From Clostridium sp. AM22-11AC (GTDB lineage: Bacteria > Bacillota > Clostridia > Lachnospirales > Lachnospiraceae): a stretch of 64,000 nt of DNA. Made by a program: the position numbers and the translations under genes. The notes under the pieces are model-generated. The model ran no database searches. It saw only the letters and a program-made list of their open reading frames with translations, and had not been told where the DNA came from. The stretch lies in the NCBI RefSeq assembly GCF_003473545.1, contig NZ_QUCM01000014.1, positions 21,767 to 85,766 of the forward strand, given 5' to 3'. This document shows, piece after piece, positions 25,311-34,271 of the stretch. Positions within the stretch are counted from its first letter, which is position 1. Every line of letters begins with the position of its first letter.

Positions 25311-26588
25311 ATGGAAAAGAAACAATCATTAGATACCATTTGTATCCAGGGCGGCTGGCAGCCGAAAAACGGAGAGCCCAGACAGCTTCCAATCTATCAG
25401 AGTACTACTTTTAAATATACTACAAGCGAACAGATGGGACGTCTGTTTGACTTAGAGGAAAATGGCTATTTTTATACAAGACTGGCAAATCCAACCAATG
25501 ACGCAGTAGCAGCAAAGATCTGCGCTCTGGAAGGTGGCGTAGGCGCTATGCTTACCTCTTCCGGTCAGGCAGCTAACTTTTATGCGATCATGAACTTATG
25601 CCAGGCAGGTGACCATGTAGTCAGCTCTGCAGCAATCTACGGCGGAACCACCAACCTGTTTACGGTTACGATCCCGAAAATGGGCGTAGAATGCACTCTG
25701 GTAAGCCCGGATGCAACAGAAGAAGAGCTGGCAGCAGCTTTCCGTCCAAATACAAAGGCATTATTTGCTGAGACCATTGCAAACCCGGCTTTAACAGTTC
25801 TGGATATTGAGAAGTTTGCAAAGGTAGCTCATGAGCATGGTGTACCTCTGATCGTGGACAATACCTTCGCAACCCCGATCAACTGCCGTCCGTTTGAGTG
25901 GGGCGCAGATATTGTTACCCACAGTACCACCAAGTACATGGATGGACATGCTATGACAGTAGGCGGCTGTATCGTAGACAGTGGAAACTTTGACTGGGAA
26001 GCCCATCATGATAAGTTTACCGGTTTAACAGAGCCGGATGAGTCTTATCATGGCATTATCTATACACAGAAGTTTGGAAAACTGGCTTATATCACAAAGG
26101 CAACTTCCCAGCTGATGCGTGATCTGGGATCCATCCAGTCCCCGCAGAATGCTTTCCTGATCAATGTAGGACTGGAAACACTGCACCTTCGTATGCCAAA
26201 GCACTGTGAAAATGCCTTAAAGGTAGCTACTTACTTAAAATCCAGGGAAGATGTTGCCTGGGTCAACTATCCGGGACTGGAGGGAGATAAGTACTACGAG
26301 CTGGCAAAGAAATACATGCCAAACGGTACCTGCGGCGTTATCTCTTTTGGCTTAAAGTCCGGAAGAAAGGGCGCAGCAGACTTTATGGATAAGTTAAAGC
26401 TGTGCTCCATTGAGACTCATGTGGCTGACTCCCGTACAGCTGTTCTTCATCCTGCAAGCCATACCCACAGACAGCTGACAGATGAGCAGTTAGTAGAAGC
26501 AGGCGTAGACCCGTCTATGATCCGCCTTAGTGTAGGTATTGAAGGTGCAGACGATATTATTGAGGATATCCGGCAGGCTCTGGAGTAG
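25311..26588 (+). CDS. metY: O-acetylhomoserine sulfhydrylase (MetY type)
   Basis: 425 residues, PLP-dependent Cys/Met metabolism family. Its length and the N-terminus LDTICIQGGWQP fit the OAH sulfhydrylase group, which is longer than cystathionine gamma-synthases. Seen: YTRLANPTNDAVAAKICALEGG, SSGQAANFYAIMNL, VDNTFATP, and HSTTKYMDGHAMTVGG with the PLP lysine; C-terminal IRLSVGIEGADDIIEDI. It makes homocysteine (or cysteine analogues) from O-acetylhomoserine and sulfide. GGAGAAGG lies 7 bp before the ATG. Single-gene transcript with its own promoter at 25198. Confidence 0.94.
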   Translation: MEKKQSLDTICIQGGWQPKNGEPRQLPIYQSTTFKYTTSEQMGRLFDLEENGYFYTRLANPTNDAVAAKICALEGGVGAMLTSSGQAANFYAIMNLCQAGDHVVSSAAIYGGTTNLFTVTIPKMGVECTLVSPDATEEELAAAFRPNTKALFAETIANPALTVLDIEKFAKVAHEHGVPLIVDNTFATPINCRPFEWGADIVTHSTTKYMDGHAMTVGGCIVDSGNFDWEAHHDKFTGLTEPDESYHGIIYTQKFGKLAYITKATSQLMRDLGSIQSPQNAFLINVGLETLHLRMPKHCENALKVATYLKSREDVAWVNYPGLEGDKYYELAKKYMPNGTCGVISFGLKSGRKGAADFMDKLKLCSIETHVADSRTAVLHPASHTHRQLTDEQLVEAGVDPSMIRLSVGIEGADDIIEDIRQALE

Positions 26589-26706
26589 ACAAAATGAAAG
26601 AAATTCGTTATTTTTTGTTGAGAATAGCGATTAATCATTAATAAAAACTACATAAAATTGTGCAATATGCACAAATACAATAAAATATTTTTGAGAAATT
26701 TCAATC

Positions 26707-26735
26707 TAGACTAAAAAAATAGTTAGATATATAAT
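26707..26735 (+). promoter_or_regulatory. Promoter of the xanthine-dehydrogenase operon
   Basis: TAGACT (26707-26712) and a perfect TATAAT (26730-26735) are 17 bp apart. Transcription would start near 26742, 23 nt before the aptamer. Confidence 0.75.
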
Positions 26736-26764
26736 AAAGACAATCAAATAAACCAATTGTCTGA

Positions 26765-26825
26765 TATGTATATCCTGGGGATCGGCCCAGAGTCTCTACC
26801 AACTACCTTAAGAGTTGACTACATA
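26765..26825 (+). ncRNA. Purine-class riboswitch aptamer (C74, guanine/xanthine type)
   Basis: P1 TATGTA (26765-26770) / TACATA (26820-26825). P2 CTGGG (26775-26779) / CCCAG (26786-26790) with loop GATCGG. The J2/3 core GTCTCTACC spans 26792-26800. P3 CAACT / AGTTG encloses the loop ACCTTAA. The loop-loop G-G with C-C pairing (26784-26785 with 26806-26807) is possible. By alignment to the xpt aptamer, the ligand-contacting bases U22, U47 and U51 are kept and position 74 is C (26819), which selects guanine, hypoxanthine or xanthine rather than adenine. The P1/P2 junction and L2 are each about one base shorter than in xpt. The downstream genes encode xanthine dehydrogenase and a xanthine-type permease. 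Confidence 0.88.
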
Positions 26826-26849
26826 GTTTATGTAGTCAGCTCTTTTTTT
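26812..26849 (+). terminator. Riboswitch expression platform: terminator overlapping P3, J3/1 and P1
   Basis: Bases 26812-26825 pair over 14 bp (one T-G pair) with 26829-26842, loop GTT, followed by seven T (26843-26849). The 5' arm is the same sequence that forms the aptamer's P3 3' strand, J3/1 and P1 3' strand. Ligand-bound aptamer and terminator therefore exclude each other, so ligand binding should allow read-through (ON switch). The rest of the 461-bp gap 26589-27049 (26850-27040) shows only a short TACCCT/AGGGTA stem and the ribosome binding site; no gene. Confidence 0.88.
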
Positions 26850-27049
26850 CTACCCTCAGGGTACATTTTCCGTAGTTATCCTGTAAGCATCTGCGATGGG
26901 GTTTGGCAGGTCAAAATGGGGAAGTGGAAAGGGCTGTTTTTCATCAGATAGGGGCTGTCCTCTCAGGTACAGCAGACAAAAAACTTCTCACATGATTAAG
27001 TACAGAAAGATTCCGGGAGAACATAAGGTTAGTAAAGGAGGAAGCGTTT

Positions 27050-29476
27050 ATGAAAGTTGTAGGTCAGGGATTGAACCGTGTTGATGCATATGGAAAAGTA
27101 ACTGGCGAAGCGAAATACAGCGCAGATTTAGAGCCAAGGGATATCCTTCATGGAAAGGTGATCCATTCTACTATTGCAAATGGTCTTGTAAAAAGCTTTG
27201 ATCTTACAGAAGCATTAAAGGTACCTGGTGTTGTAAAGATCCTTACCTGCTTTGACGCACCGGACTGCCAGTTTCCAACTGCAGGTCATCCATGGAGCGT
27301 AGAGGCAAAGCATCAGGATATCTGCGACAGAAGAGTATTAAACCAGAGAGTAAGGCTGTATGGAGATGATATTGCAGCAGTTGTAGCTGAAAATGAGGTA
27401 GCAGCTGCACAGGCAGCCCGTCTGGTAAAGGTAGAATATGAGGAATATGAGCCGATCGTTACCGTAAAGGCAGCTATGGCACCGGGGGCAACACCACTGC
27501 ATCAGGATATCCGTAAAGATAATGTGATCGTTCACTCCCATATGACTATGGGACCAAAGGATTTTACCTTTGAAGACGGCTTAAAACAGGCAAAAGAAAA
27601 ATATAAAGAGGAAGATCTGGTGGAGATCAATGAAGTATACGATACACCACGTATTTCCCACTGCCATATCGAACTTCCTGTTTCCTGGGCTTATGTAGAT
27701 GTAAACGGAAAAGTAACCGTTGTTTCTTCTACCCAGATCCCGCATATTGTACGCCGCTGTACAGCGCAGGCGTTGGGTATTCCGATCGGTAAAGTCCGTA
27801 TTATCAAGCCATATATCGGCGGCGGATTTGGAAATAAGCAGGATGTGCTGTATGAACCGTTAAATGCGTTCCTGACAATGAGCGTAGGCGGAAGACCTGT
27901 AAGACTGGAGATCAGCCGTGAGGAGACCATTTCCGGAACCAGAACCCGTCATGCCATCGAAGGTGTATGCCGTGGTCTGGTAACAAAGGACGGTACGGTT
28001 CTTGCAAGACAGTTAGACGCTTATGCAAACAACGGAGGTTATGCTTCCCATGGCCATGCAATCTGCGCTAACTGCGGAAACGTATTTAAGGATCTGTACA
28101 GAGACCGTTTAGGTGCTGAGATTGACTGCTGGACTGTTTATACTTCTTCACCGACTGCCGGTGCTATGCGTGGATATGGTATCCCACAGGCAGCATGGTT
28201 TGCAGAATGTCTTACAGATGATATGGCAACAGCTATTGGCATGGATCCCTATGAATTCCGTATGAAGAACTGTATGGAAGACGGTTTCGTAGATCCTGCA
28301 AATGGTATTACATTCCATACATATGGCTTAAAGAAATGTATGGAAGCAGGAAAGAAATACATCCACTGGGATGAAAAGAGAAAAGAGTATGCAAACCAGA
28401 CCGGTCCTGTAAGACGTGGTGTGGGAATGTCTATTTTCTGTTACAAGACAGGTGTACATCCGATCTCACTTGAGACATCTTCTGTACGTATGGTATTAAA
28501 CCAGGACGGCTCCATGCAGGTATCCATGGGTGCTACAGAGATCGGTCAGGGCGCAGATACAGTATTCAGCCAGATGGCCTCTGAGACTACAGGCATTTCC
28601 TTTGACAAGGTATTTATCGTATCCACCCAGGATACAGACCTGACACCATTTGATACAGGTGCGTATGCTTCCAGACAGACTTATGTATCCGGTATGGCCT
28701 GCAAGAAATGTGCAACGGAATTAAGACACCGTATTCTGGACTATGCAGCATACATGTTAAATCATGATGTGACGGATCTTTCCAAGACTGTGTACGCAGA
28801 TCTGGTAAAAGAGTCAGCTGGAAAGCTTCGTGAAGCATTAGGACTCCATCCGGAAGATGAGGTTAAGGAAGATATGTTAGACATCGTTGACAGCAAGATC
28901 GTTGTACACGGTGGTGATCCGGTCCTCTTTGATGTGGCAGTAGTAGCAGATACAGCCTTCTATTCATTAGATAAATCCATTCATCTGACTGCAGAAGTGA
29001 CCAACCAGTGTCTGGATAATACATTCTCCTCCGGCTGCTGCTTTGTAGACGTAGAAGTAGATATGCCACTGGGACTGGTAACTGTAAAGGATATCATCAA
29101 TGTTCATGACTCCGGTATCCTGATCAATCCAAAGACAGCAGAGGCACAGGTACATGGCGGTATGAGCATGAGCCTTGGATTTGGACTTTCCGAGGAATTA
29201 TTAGTGGATGAAAAGACAGGACGTCCATTAAACAACAACCTGCTGGATTATAAGATCCCGACTGCTATGGATGCGCCGGATCTTCATGTGGAGTTTATCC
29301 AGTTAGATGACCCAACAGGCCCTTATGGAAACAAGTCTCTGGGTGAGCCACCTGCAATCCCGGTTGCGCCTGCAGTAAGAAATGCGATCTTAAATGCTAC
29401 CGGTGTTCATATGAACGTAAGTCCTATGACAGCACAGAGACTGATCGAAAAATTCAAGGAAAAAGGTCTGATCTAG
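27050..29476 (+). CDS. xdhA: Xanthine dehydrogenase-type molybdenum hydroxylase, large subunit
   Basis: 808 residues, the size of a separate Mo subunit (CoxL/XdhA). N-terminal aldehyde oxidase/xanthine dehydrogenase a/b hammerhead (RVDAYGKVTGEAKYSADL), then the Moco domain with IGGGFGNKQD, GAMRGYGIPQ (Arg of substrate binding), GATEIGQGADT, and the catalytic Glu in NKSLGEPPAIPVAPAVRNAI near the C-terminus. It hydroxylates a purine, most likely hypoxanthine or xanthine. AAGGAGG lies upstream. It is the first gene of an operon with FAD and 2Fe-2S subunits and an NCS2 permease, and lies behind a purine riboswitch, which strongly favours a purine substrate over other hydroxylase substrates. Confidence 0.9.
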   Translation: MKVVGQGLNRVDAYGKVTGEAKYSADLEPRDILHGKVIHSTIANGLVKSFDLTEALKVPGVVKILTCFDAPDCQFPTAGHPWSVEAKHQDICDRRVLNQRVRLYGDDIAAVVAENEVAAAQAARLVKVEYEEYEPIVTVKAAMAPGATPLHQDIRKDNVIVHSHMTMGPKDFTFEDGLKQAKEKYKEEDLVEINEVYDTPRISHCHIELPVSWAYVDVNGKVTVVSSTQIPHIVRRCTAQALGIPIGKVRIIKPYIGGGFGNKQDVLYEPLNAFLTMSVGGRPVRLEISREETISGTRTRHAIEGVCRGLVTKDGTVLARQLDAYANNGGYASHGHAICANCGNVFKDLYRDRLGAEIDCWTVYTSSPTAGAMRGYGIPQAAWFAECLTDDMATAIGMDPYEFRMKNCMEDGFVDPANGITFHTYGLKKCMEAGKKYIHWDEKRKEYANQTGPVRRGVGMSIFCYKTGVHPISLETSSVRMVLNQDGSMQVSMGATEIGQGADTVFSQMASETTGISFDKVFIVSTQDTDLTPFDTGAYASRQTYVSGMACKKCATELRHRILDYAAYMLNHDVTDLSKTVYADLVKESAGKLREALGLHPEDEVKEDMLDIVDSKIVVHGGDPVLFDVAVVADTAFYSLDKSIHLTAEVTNQCLDNTFSSGCCFVDVEVDMPLGLVTVKDIINVHDSGILINPKTAEAQVHGGMSMSLGFGLSEELLVDEKTGRPLNNNLLDYKIPTAMDAPDLHVEFIQLDDPTGPYGNKSLGEPPAIPVAPAVRNAILNATGVHMNVSPMTAQRLIEKFKEKGLI

Positions 29477-29490
29477 GGAGGTGAATGAGT

Positions 29491-30381
29491 ATGTTTGATA
29501 TTAAATCATTTTATGAAGCAAAAGATGTAAAGGATGCAGTGGAAGCACTGGTACGGGAGCCTGAGGCAGAAGTCATCAGCGGCGGTACCGACGTACTCAT
29601 CCGTGTAAGAGAGGGAAAGGATGCAGGAAGAGCCCTGGTATCCATCCACAATATTAAAGAATTAAAGGGCGTAAAAGTCCTGGAAAACGGAGATCTGTGG
29701 ATCGGAGCTGCAACTGCATTTTCCCATATTACCAATGATCCCACCATCCAGAAGCTGGTTCCTATGTTAGGCGAAGCAGTAGATATGGTAGGCGGACCTC
29801 AGATCCGTAATACCGGTACCATTGGCGGAAATATCTGCAACGGCGCTACATCCGCAGACTCCGCAGCAAGTATGTGGACCCTAAACGCGCTGATCCAGTT
29901 AGAAGGACCAGAAGGACACAGAGAGGTGCCGATCCATGAGTTCTATACAGGACCAGGACGCACAGTAAGAGACAGATGTGAGGTCTGCACCGGTTTCATT
30001 ATCAAAAAAGAGGACTATGAAGGCTGGTACGGACAGTATATTAAATATGGAAAGCGTAAAGCCATGGAGATCGCGACCTTAGGCTGCGCTGTACGTGTAA
30101 AACTGTCTGCTGACAAAAAGACCATTGAAGATGTAAGACTGGGATACGGGGTTGCCGGACCTACACCTTTAAGATGTCACGCAGCAGAAGAGTATTTAAG
30201 AGGAAAGGCTGTTTCTGATAAAGAGGCAGCAGCAGAGTTTGCCAAGCTGGCGCTCACAGAAGTAAATCCAAGATCTTCCTGGAGAGCTTCTAAGGAGTTC
30301 CGTCTTCAGCTGATCGAAGAGCTGGCAAAACGTGGCCTGGCAGAGGCTATAAGAAGAGCAGGAGGTGAAGAGGATGCTTAA
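29491..30381 (+). CDS. xdhB: Xanthine dehydrogenase-type FAD subunit
   Basis: 296 residues. FAD-binding PCMH/CO-dehydrogenase flavoprotein fold: EVISGGTDVLIRVREGK (FAD loop), GGPQIRNTGTIGGNICNGATSADSA (second FAD motif) and a C-terminal CODH-flavoprotein domain with LGYGVAGPTPLRCHAAEEYLRGK. It carries electrons from the 2Fe-2S clusters to NAD+ or another acceptor. The start at 29491 is preferred over an ATG 6 bp earlier because GGGAGG is 9 bp upstream of it. It overlaps the next gene by 8 bp. Confidence 0.9.
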   Translation: MFDIKSFYEAKDVKDAVEALVREPEAEVISGGTDVLIRVREGKDAGRALVSIHNIKELKGVKVLENGDLWIGAATAFSHITNDPTIQKLVPMLGEAVDMVGGPQIRNTGTIGGNICNGATSADSAASMWTLNALIQLEGPEGHREVPIHEFYTGPGRTVRDRCEVCTGFIIKKEDYEGWYGQYIKYGKRKAMEIATLGCAVRVKLSADKKTIEDVRLGYGVAGPTPLRCHAAEEYLRGKAVSDKEAAAEFAKLALTEVNPRSSWRASKEFRLQLIEELAKRGLAEAIRRAGGEEDA

Positions 30382-30862
30382 GATCATTCATATGACAGTA
30401 AACGGAAAGGAAACAGAACTTGCAGTGGATGAGAGAGAGTCTCTTCTGGATACACTGCGCAACCGCTTAGGACTTACATCCGTAAAAAAAGGATGTGAAG
30501 TAGGAGAATGTGGTGCCTGTACTGTGCTGGTCAATGGAGAAGCCATTGACAGCTGTATATATCTCACCATGTGGGCAGACGGAAAGAGTGTAATGACCGT
30601 AGAAGGATTGAAGGGACCAAACGGGGAATTGTCTCCGATCCAAAGGGCGTTCATTGAAGAAGCAGCTGTGCAGTGCGGCTTCTGTACTCCGGGCCTGATC
30701 ATGAGTGCAGTAGAAATTGTAGGAACAGGAAAAAAATATAACAGAGAGGAGCTGAAAAAACTGATCTCCGGGCATCTGTGCCGCTGCACAGGATATGAGA
30801 ATATCTTAAATGCCATGGAACGTATTGTGGAGGAGGTTTACAAGGTAAGCCATAAAGAATAA
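30374..30862 (+). CDS. xdhC: Xanthine dehydrogenase-type 2Fe-2S subunit
   Basis: 162 residues. N-terminal plant-type ferredoxin domain with GCEVGECGACTVLVNG and the fourth Cys in DSCIYL; C-terminal all-helical domain with CGFCTPGLIM and GHLCRCTGY for the second 2Fe-2S cluster. It links the Mo and FAD subunits. ATG at 30374 is preferred because GGAGG is 8 bp upstream. The name follows the E. coli XdhABC order; the name xdhC is also used for an unrelated maturation factor, which this is not. Confidence 0.9.
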   Translation: MLKIIHMTVNGKETELAVDERESLLDTLRNRLGLTSVKKGCEVGECGACTVLVNGEAIDSCIYLTMWADGKSVMTVEGLKGPNGELSPIQRAFIEEAAVQCGFCTPGLIMSAVEIVGTGKKYNREELKKLISGHLCRCTGYENILNAMERIVEEVYKVSHKE

Positions 30863-30891
30863 TCGGGGGAAGATTGGAGGCAGCAAAAACT

Positions 30892-32232
30892 ATGAAAGAG
30901 AATGCAAACTGCAGTATCAGCAACATTTACAAACTAGACGGGCGGGTGCCCATTGGAAAGGCCATTCCATTTGGTCTTCAGCATATTTTGGCAATGTTCG
31001 TATCTAACCTGGCACCGATCACCATGATCGCAGGTGCCGCAAAGGTACCGGTTACCGGAGCAGAGCTTGGTATGCTTCTTCAGAACGCAATGTTCGCAGC
31101 AGGTATCGCAACGATGATCCAGTTATATCCTTTATGGAAGATCGGATCCAGACTTCCCGTTGTAATGGGTGTCAGCTTTACCTTCGTAACTGTACTTAGT
31201 ACGATCTCAGCTAATTACGGGTATCCGGCAGTAATAGGAGCCGTATTGATCGGTGGTCTGTTTGAAGGAACTTTGGGACTTTCTGCAAAGTACTGGAGAA
31301 AGATCATAAGCCCGATCGTAGCAGCATCTGTAGTAACCGCTATTGGTTTCTCACTGTTTACTGTAGGTGCCAGATCCTTTGGCGGTGGCTATGCAACCGA
31401 CTTTGGTTCCGTTTCAAACCTGCTGTTAGGTCTGATCACATTAGCAACCTGTCTGCTTTGGAATATGTTTGCTAAGGGATATTTAAAACAGCTTTCAGTA
31501 TTAGCTGGTCTGATCGTTGGTTATATTGTTGCAATCTTTATGGGTAAAGTAGATTTAAGTATGATCATGTCCGGCGGCATCGTGGCACTTCCACATCTGC
31601 TGCCGATCAAACCGGAATTCCACGCAGGAGCCATCATGTCAGCATGCATTATCTTCCTGGTATCTGCTGCTGAGACCATTGGTGACACTTCTGCACTGGT
31701 AGCAGGCGGTTTGGGACGTGAGATCACAGGAGAAGAGATTTCCGGTTCCTTAGCATGTGATGGCTATGGTTCCTTTATTTCCGGTCTGTTCGGATGCCCG
31801 CCAGTTACCTCTTTCTCTCAGAACGTAGGTCTGGTAGCAATGACAAAAGTTGTAAACCGTTTCACTATCATGACTGGTGCAGTTGCAATGATCCTGGCAG
31901 GTCTGTTCCCACCGATCGGTAACTTCTTTGCATCCCTTCCTCAGTCTGTACTGGGCGGATGTACCATCATGATGTTTGGTACCATTTTAACATCTGGTAT
32001 GCAGATGATCGCTAACTGTGGATTTACCCAGAGAAATATCACTATTGTTGCAATGGCATTATCCATTGGTATTGGATTTACCACTACCAGTGAAAGTGGT
32101 ATCTGGGCTGAATTCTCACCAGTTGTTCAGTCTGTATTCTCTGCAAACGTAGTAGCAGTTGTGTTTGTAGTAGCAATTATCATGAACCTGATCCTTCCAA
32201 AGAATATGGAAGTGGAAAAACTGGATAAATAA
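30892..32232 (+). CDS. NCS2-family xanthine/purine permease
   Basis: 446 residues, about 12-14 membrane segments. Family signs: LQHILAMF in TM1, SAAETIGDTSALVAGG in TM8 (conserved Glu), and the NAT signature QNVGLVAMTK, whose leading Gln is typical of xanthine/urate carriers rather than uracil carriers. It imports the substrate for the dehydrogenase subunits encoded just upstream. ATG at 30892 has GGAGG 11 bp upstream. A strong terminator follows. Confidence 0.9.
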   Translation: MKENANCSISNIYKLDGRVPIGKAIPFGLQHILAMFVSNLAPITMIAGAAKVPVTGAELGMLLQNAMFAAGIATMIQLYPLWKIGSRLPVVMGVSFTFVTVLSTISANYGYPAVIGAVLIGGLFEGTLGLSAKYWRKIISPIVAASVVTAIGFSLFTVGARSFGGGYATDFGSVSNLLLGLITLATCLLWNMFAKGYLKQLSVLAGLIVGYIVAIFMGKVDLSMIMSGGIVALPHLLPIKPEFHAGAIMSACIIFLVSAAETIGDTSALVAGGLGREITGEEISGSLACDGYGSFISGLFGCPPVTSFSQNVGLVAMTKVVNRFTIMTGAVAMILAGLFPPIGNFFASLPQSVLGGCTIMMFGTILTSGMQMIANCGFTQRNITIVAMALSIGIGFTTTSESGIWAEFSPVVQSVFSANVVAVVFVVAIIMNLILPKNMEVEKLDK

Positions 32233-32283
32233 GGGAAATAGGAAAACATACATATATAATGTATACGGGAAAAAGAACGTGAC

Positions 32284-32319
32284 AAAGGTCCGGAGTCAGA
32301 ATATGGCTCCGGGCCTTTT
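32284..32319 (+). terminator. Strong terminator of the xdh operon
   Basis: AAAGGTCCGGAG (32284-32295) pairs with CTCCGGGCCTTTT (32307-32319; one T-G pair), followed by T-rich sequence. Confidence 0.85.
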
Positions 32320-32385
32320 GTGTGTATCAAAACAGGGTGATCCAGTGATCTGACATAGATTTGACAATGATCTTACATGTGTACA

Positions 32386-32414
32386 TTGCATTTTATGGAA
32401 AAAAGTGGGATAAT
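32386..32414 (+). promoter_or_regulatory. Candidate cls promoter
   Basis: TTGCAT (32386-32391) and GATAAT (32409-32414) are 17 bp apart, 70 bp before the cls start codon. Confidence 0.5.
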
Positions 32415-32483
32415 TATTGTTTAAATAAGTTATGATAGAAGTAGATTTTATTGTTGAAAAATGTGAAATGAGGAGCGATATAC

Positions 32484-34052
32484 ATGAAATCACAGCCGAG
32501 ACCGAGAAGCCTTTTCAGGATCATTTTTGGAAGGACCACTTTTGTGATCCTGGGATTGCTTTTGCAGATCGCCTTTTTCTTCAGCATTTTCCGCTGGTTG
32601 GGAAATTATATTCATTTTGTTTATATTACTTATGTACTGGTAAGCTCATCTGTTGTCATCGCTATTTTAAACCGGCCTATGGATTCCAGCTTTAAAATGG
32701 CATGGATCATACCGGTACTGCTGATCCCTATTTTCGGCATTATCTTATATGTGTTTGTGCAGGTCCAGTTCCAGACAAGGGCGCTGGCAAGACGGGTCAA
32801 TCTGTCTGTTGAAAAAACAAAACCTTATCTTGTCCAGGACCCACAGGTGCAGAAGCGGCTGCGGGCAGCCAGTGTGCGTGGAAGCCGTCTGGTAGATTAT
32901 ATGAACCACATTGCAGGTTTCCCTGTGTATGAAAATACAGCAGCGAAATTCTTCCCTCTGGGAGAAGATATGTTTGAGCAGCTGATGGAAGAATTAAAAG
33001 CAGCAAAGCATTTTATCTTCATGGAATATTTTATCATTGACCGGGGCTATATGTGGGACAGTATCCTGGAGGTTTTAAGGCAGAAAGCGGCAGAGGGAGT
33101 AGAAGTACGTGTCATGTATGATGGTATGTGCTGTCTTATGCTCCTTCCTTATCATTATCCCCAGAAACTGGAAAATATGGGCATCCGGTGCCAGATGTTT
33201 TCACCAATCAAACCAGTGCTTTCCACACACCAGAATTACAGGGATCACAGAAAGGTTACAGTGATCGATGGACATACCGCCTTTACAGGAGGTGTGAACC
33301 TGGCAGATGAGTATATTAACAGGAAAGAACGTTTTGGACACTGGAAAGATACAGCCATCATGATCAAGGGAGATGCTGTAAAAAGTTTTACCATGATGTT
33401 TTTGCAGATGTGGGATGCAGCCAGCTCCAAAAGTAAGAATGAAGAAAATTATGAGCAGTATCTGGTGCCGGCGGATTACAAACTGCCGGAGGTATATAAG
33501 GCAGATGGCTTTGTCATGCCTTATGCAGACAGTCCCTTAGATGAAGAACAGGTGGGAGAGCAGGTCTATCTGGATATATTAAACCAGGCAAAGTCCTATG
33601 TACACATTATCACCCCTTATCTGATCCTGGATGACGGGATGAAAAATGCCATGGCTTATGCAGCCAAGCGTGGCATTGATGTAAAGATCATTATGCCCCA
33701 TATCCCGGATAAAAAGTATGCTTATCTCCTGGCAAGGACGTACTATCCGGAACTGATCGCTTCCGGAGTGAAGATCTACGAGTATGAGCCTGGTTTTACC
33801 CATGCAAAGATCTTTGTCAGTGATGATGAAAAGGCAGCAGTGGGAAGCATCAACCTGGATTTCAGAAGTTTATATCTGCATTTTGAATGTGGAACCTATT
33901 TATACAGAAACAGTACAGTTGCAGATGTGGAGAAGGATTTTGAAAATACACTGGAAAAATGTATTCCTGTTACGTTAAAGGACTGCGCACAGTACAACTG
34001 GTTCGGGACCAAGGCAGGAAGATTTTTAAGATTGATTGCACCTCTCATGTAA
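32484..34052 (+). CDS. cls: Cardiolipin synthase (phospholipase D family)
   Basis: 522 residues. Two N-terminal membrane segments (about residues 15-35 and 40-60, then 70-90), followed by two phospholipase D HKD motifs: HQNYRDHRKVTVIDGHTAFTGG and HAKIFVSDDEKAAVGSINLDFRS. The enzyme condenses two phosphatidylglycerols to cardiolipin plus glycerol at the membrane. GAGGAG lies about 9 bp upstream. A single-gene unit between its promoter (32386) and a long terminator at 34063. Confidence 0.95.
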   Translation: MKSQPRPRSLFRIIFGRTTFVILGLLLQIAFFFSIFRWLGNYIHFVYITYVLVSSSVVIAILNRPMDSSFKMAWIIPVLLIPIFGIILYVFVQVQFQTRALARRVNLSVEKTKPYLVQDPQVQKRLRAASVRGSRLVDYMNHIAGFPVYENTAAKFFPLGEDMFEQLMEELKAAKHFIFMEYFIIDRGYMWDSILEVLRQKAAEGVEVRVMYDGMCCLMLLPYHYPQKLENMGIRCQMFSPIKPVLSTHQNYRDHRKVTVIDGHTAFTGGVNLADEYINRKERFGHWKDTAIMIKGDAVKSFTMMFLQMWDAASSKSKNEENYEQYLVPADYKLPEVYKADGFVMPYADSPLDEEQVGEQVYLDILNQAKSYVHIITPYLILDDGMKNAMAYAAKRGIDVKIIMPHIPDKKYAYLLARTYYPELIASGVKIYEYEPGFTHAKIFVSDDEKAAVGSINLDFRSLYLHFECGTYLYRNSTVADVEKDFENTLEKCIPVTLKDCAQYNWFGTKAGRFLRLIAPLM

Positions 34053-34062
34053 CAAGCCCAAA

Positions 34063-34109
34063 AGAAAAACAAGCGCCACCGCAAGGTGGCATTTGTTTTT
34101 CTTGGGCTA
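34063..34109 (+). terminator. Long hairpin terminator after cls
   Basis: AGCCCAA-GAAAAACAA-GCCACC on the 5' side pairs with GGTGGC-TTGTTTTTC-TTGGGCT on the 3' side with two small interruptions and a GCAA tetraloop. It can act on both strands. Confidence 0.8.
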
Positions 34110-34271
34110 TTAACGAAGGTCCCGCCTGTGACTATTTTTGACCAAAAAAACACAACCAGAACACATTTTGTTCACAAACCAATGATAAACTTTCAAACAA
34201 TGAACGAAACATGAACAAATACGAAAAAGTTGTTTAAACAGATGTGAATTGTTTGAGAGGAGTTTTCCATT

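Noticed and set aside
26896..27084. Open frame between the riboswitch and xdhA
   Set aside because: It overlaps the xdhA start in another frame, lacks a good ribosome binding site and has no recognisable product; it is part of the leader.
27050..32232. Anaerobic uric-acid degradation cluster
   Set aside because: The companion genes of that pathway (ygeX, ygeY, ygeW, ygfK, ssnA or hydantoinase types) are not in the window; only the dehydrogenase subunits and permease are seen.
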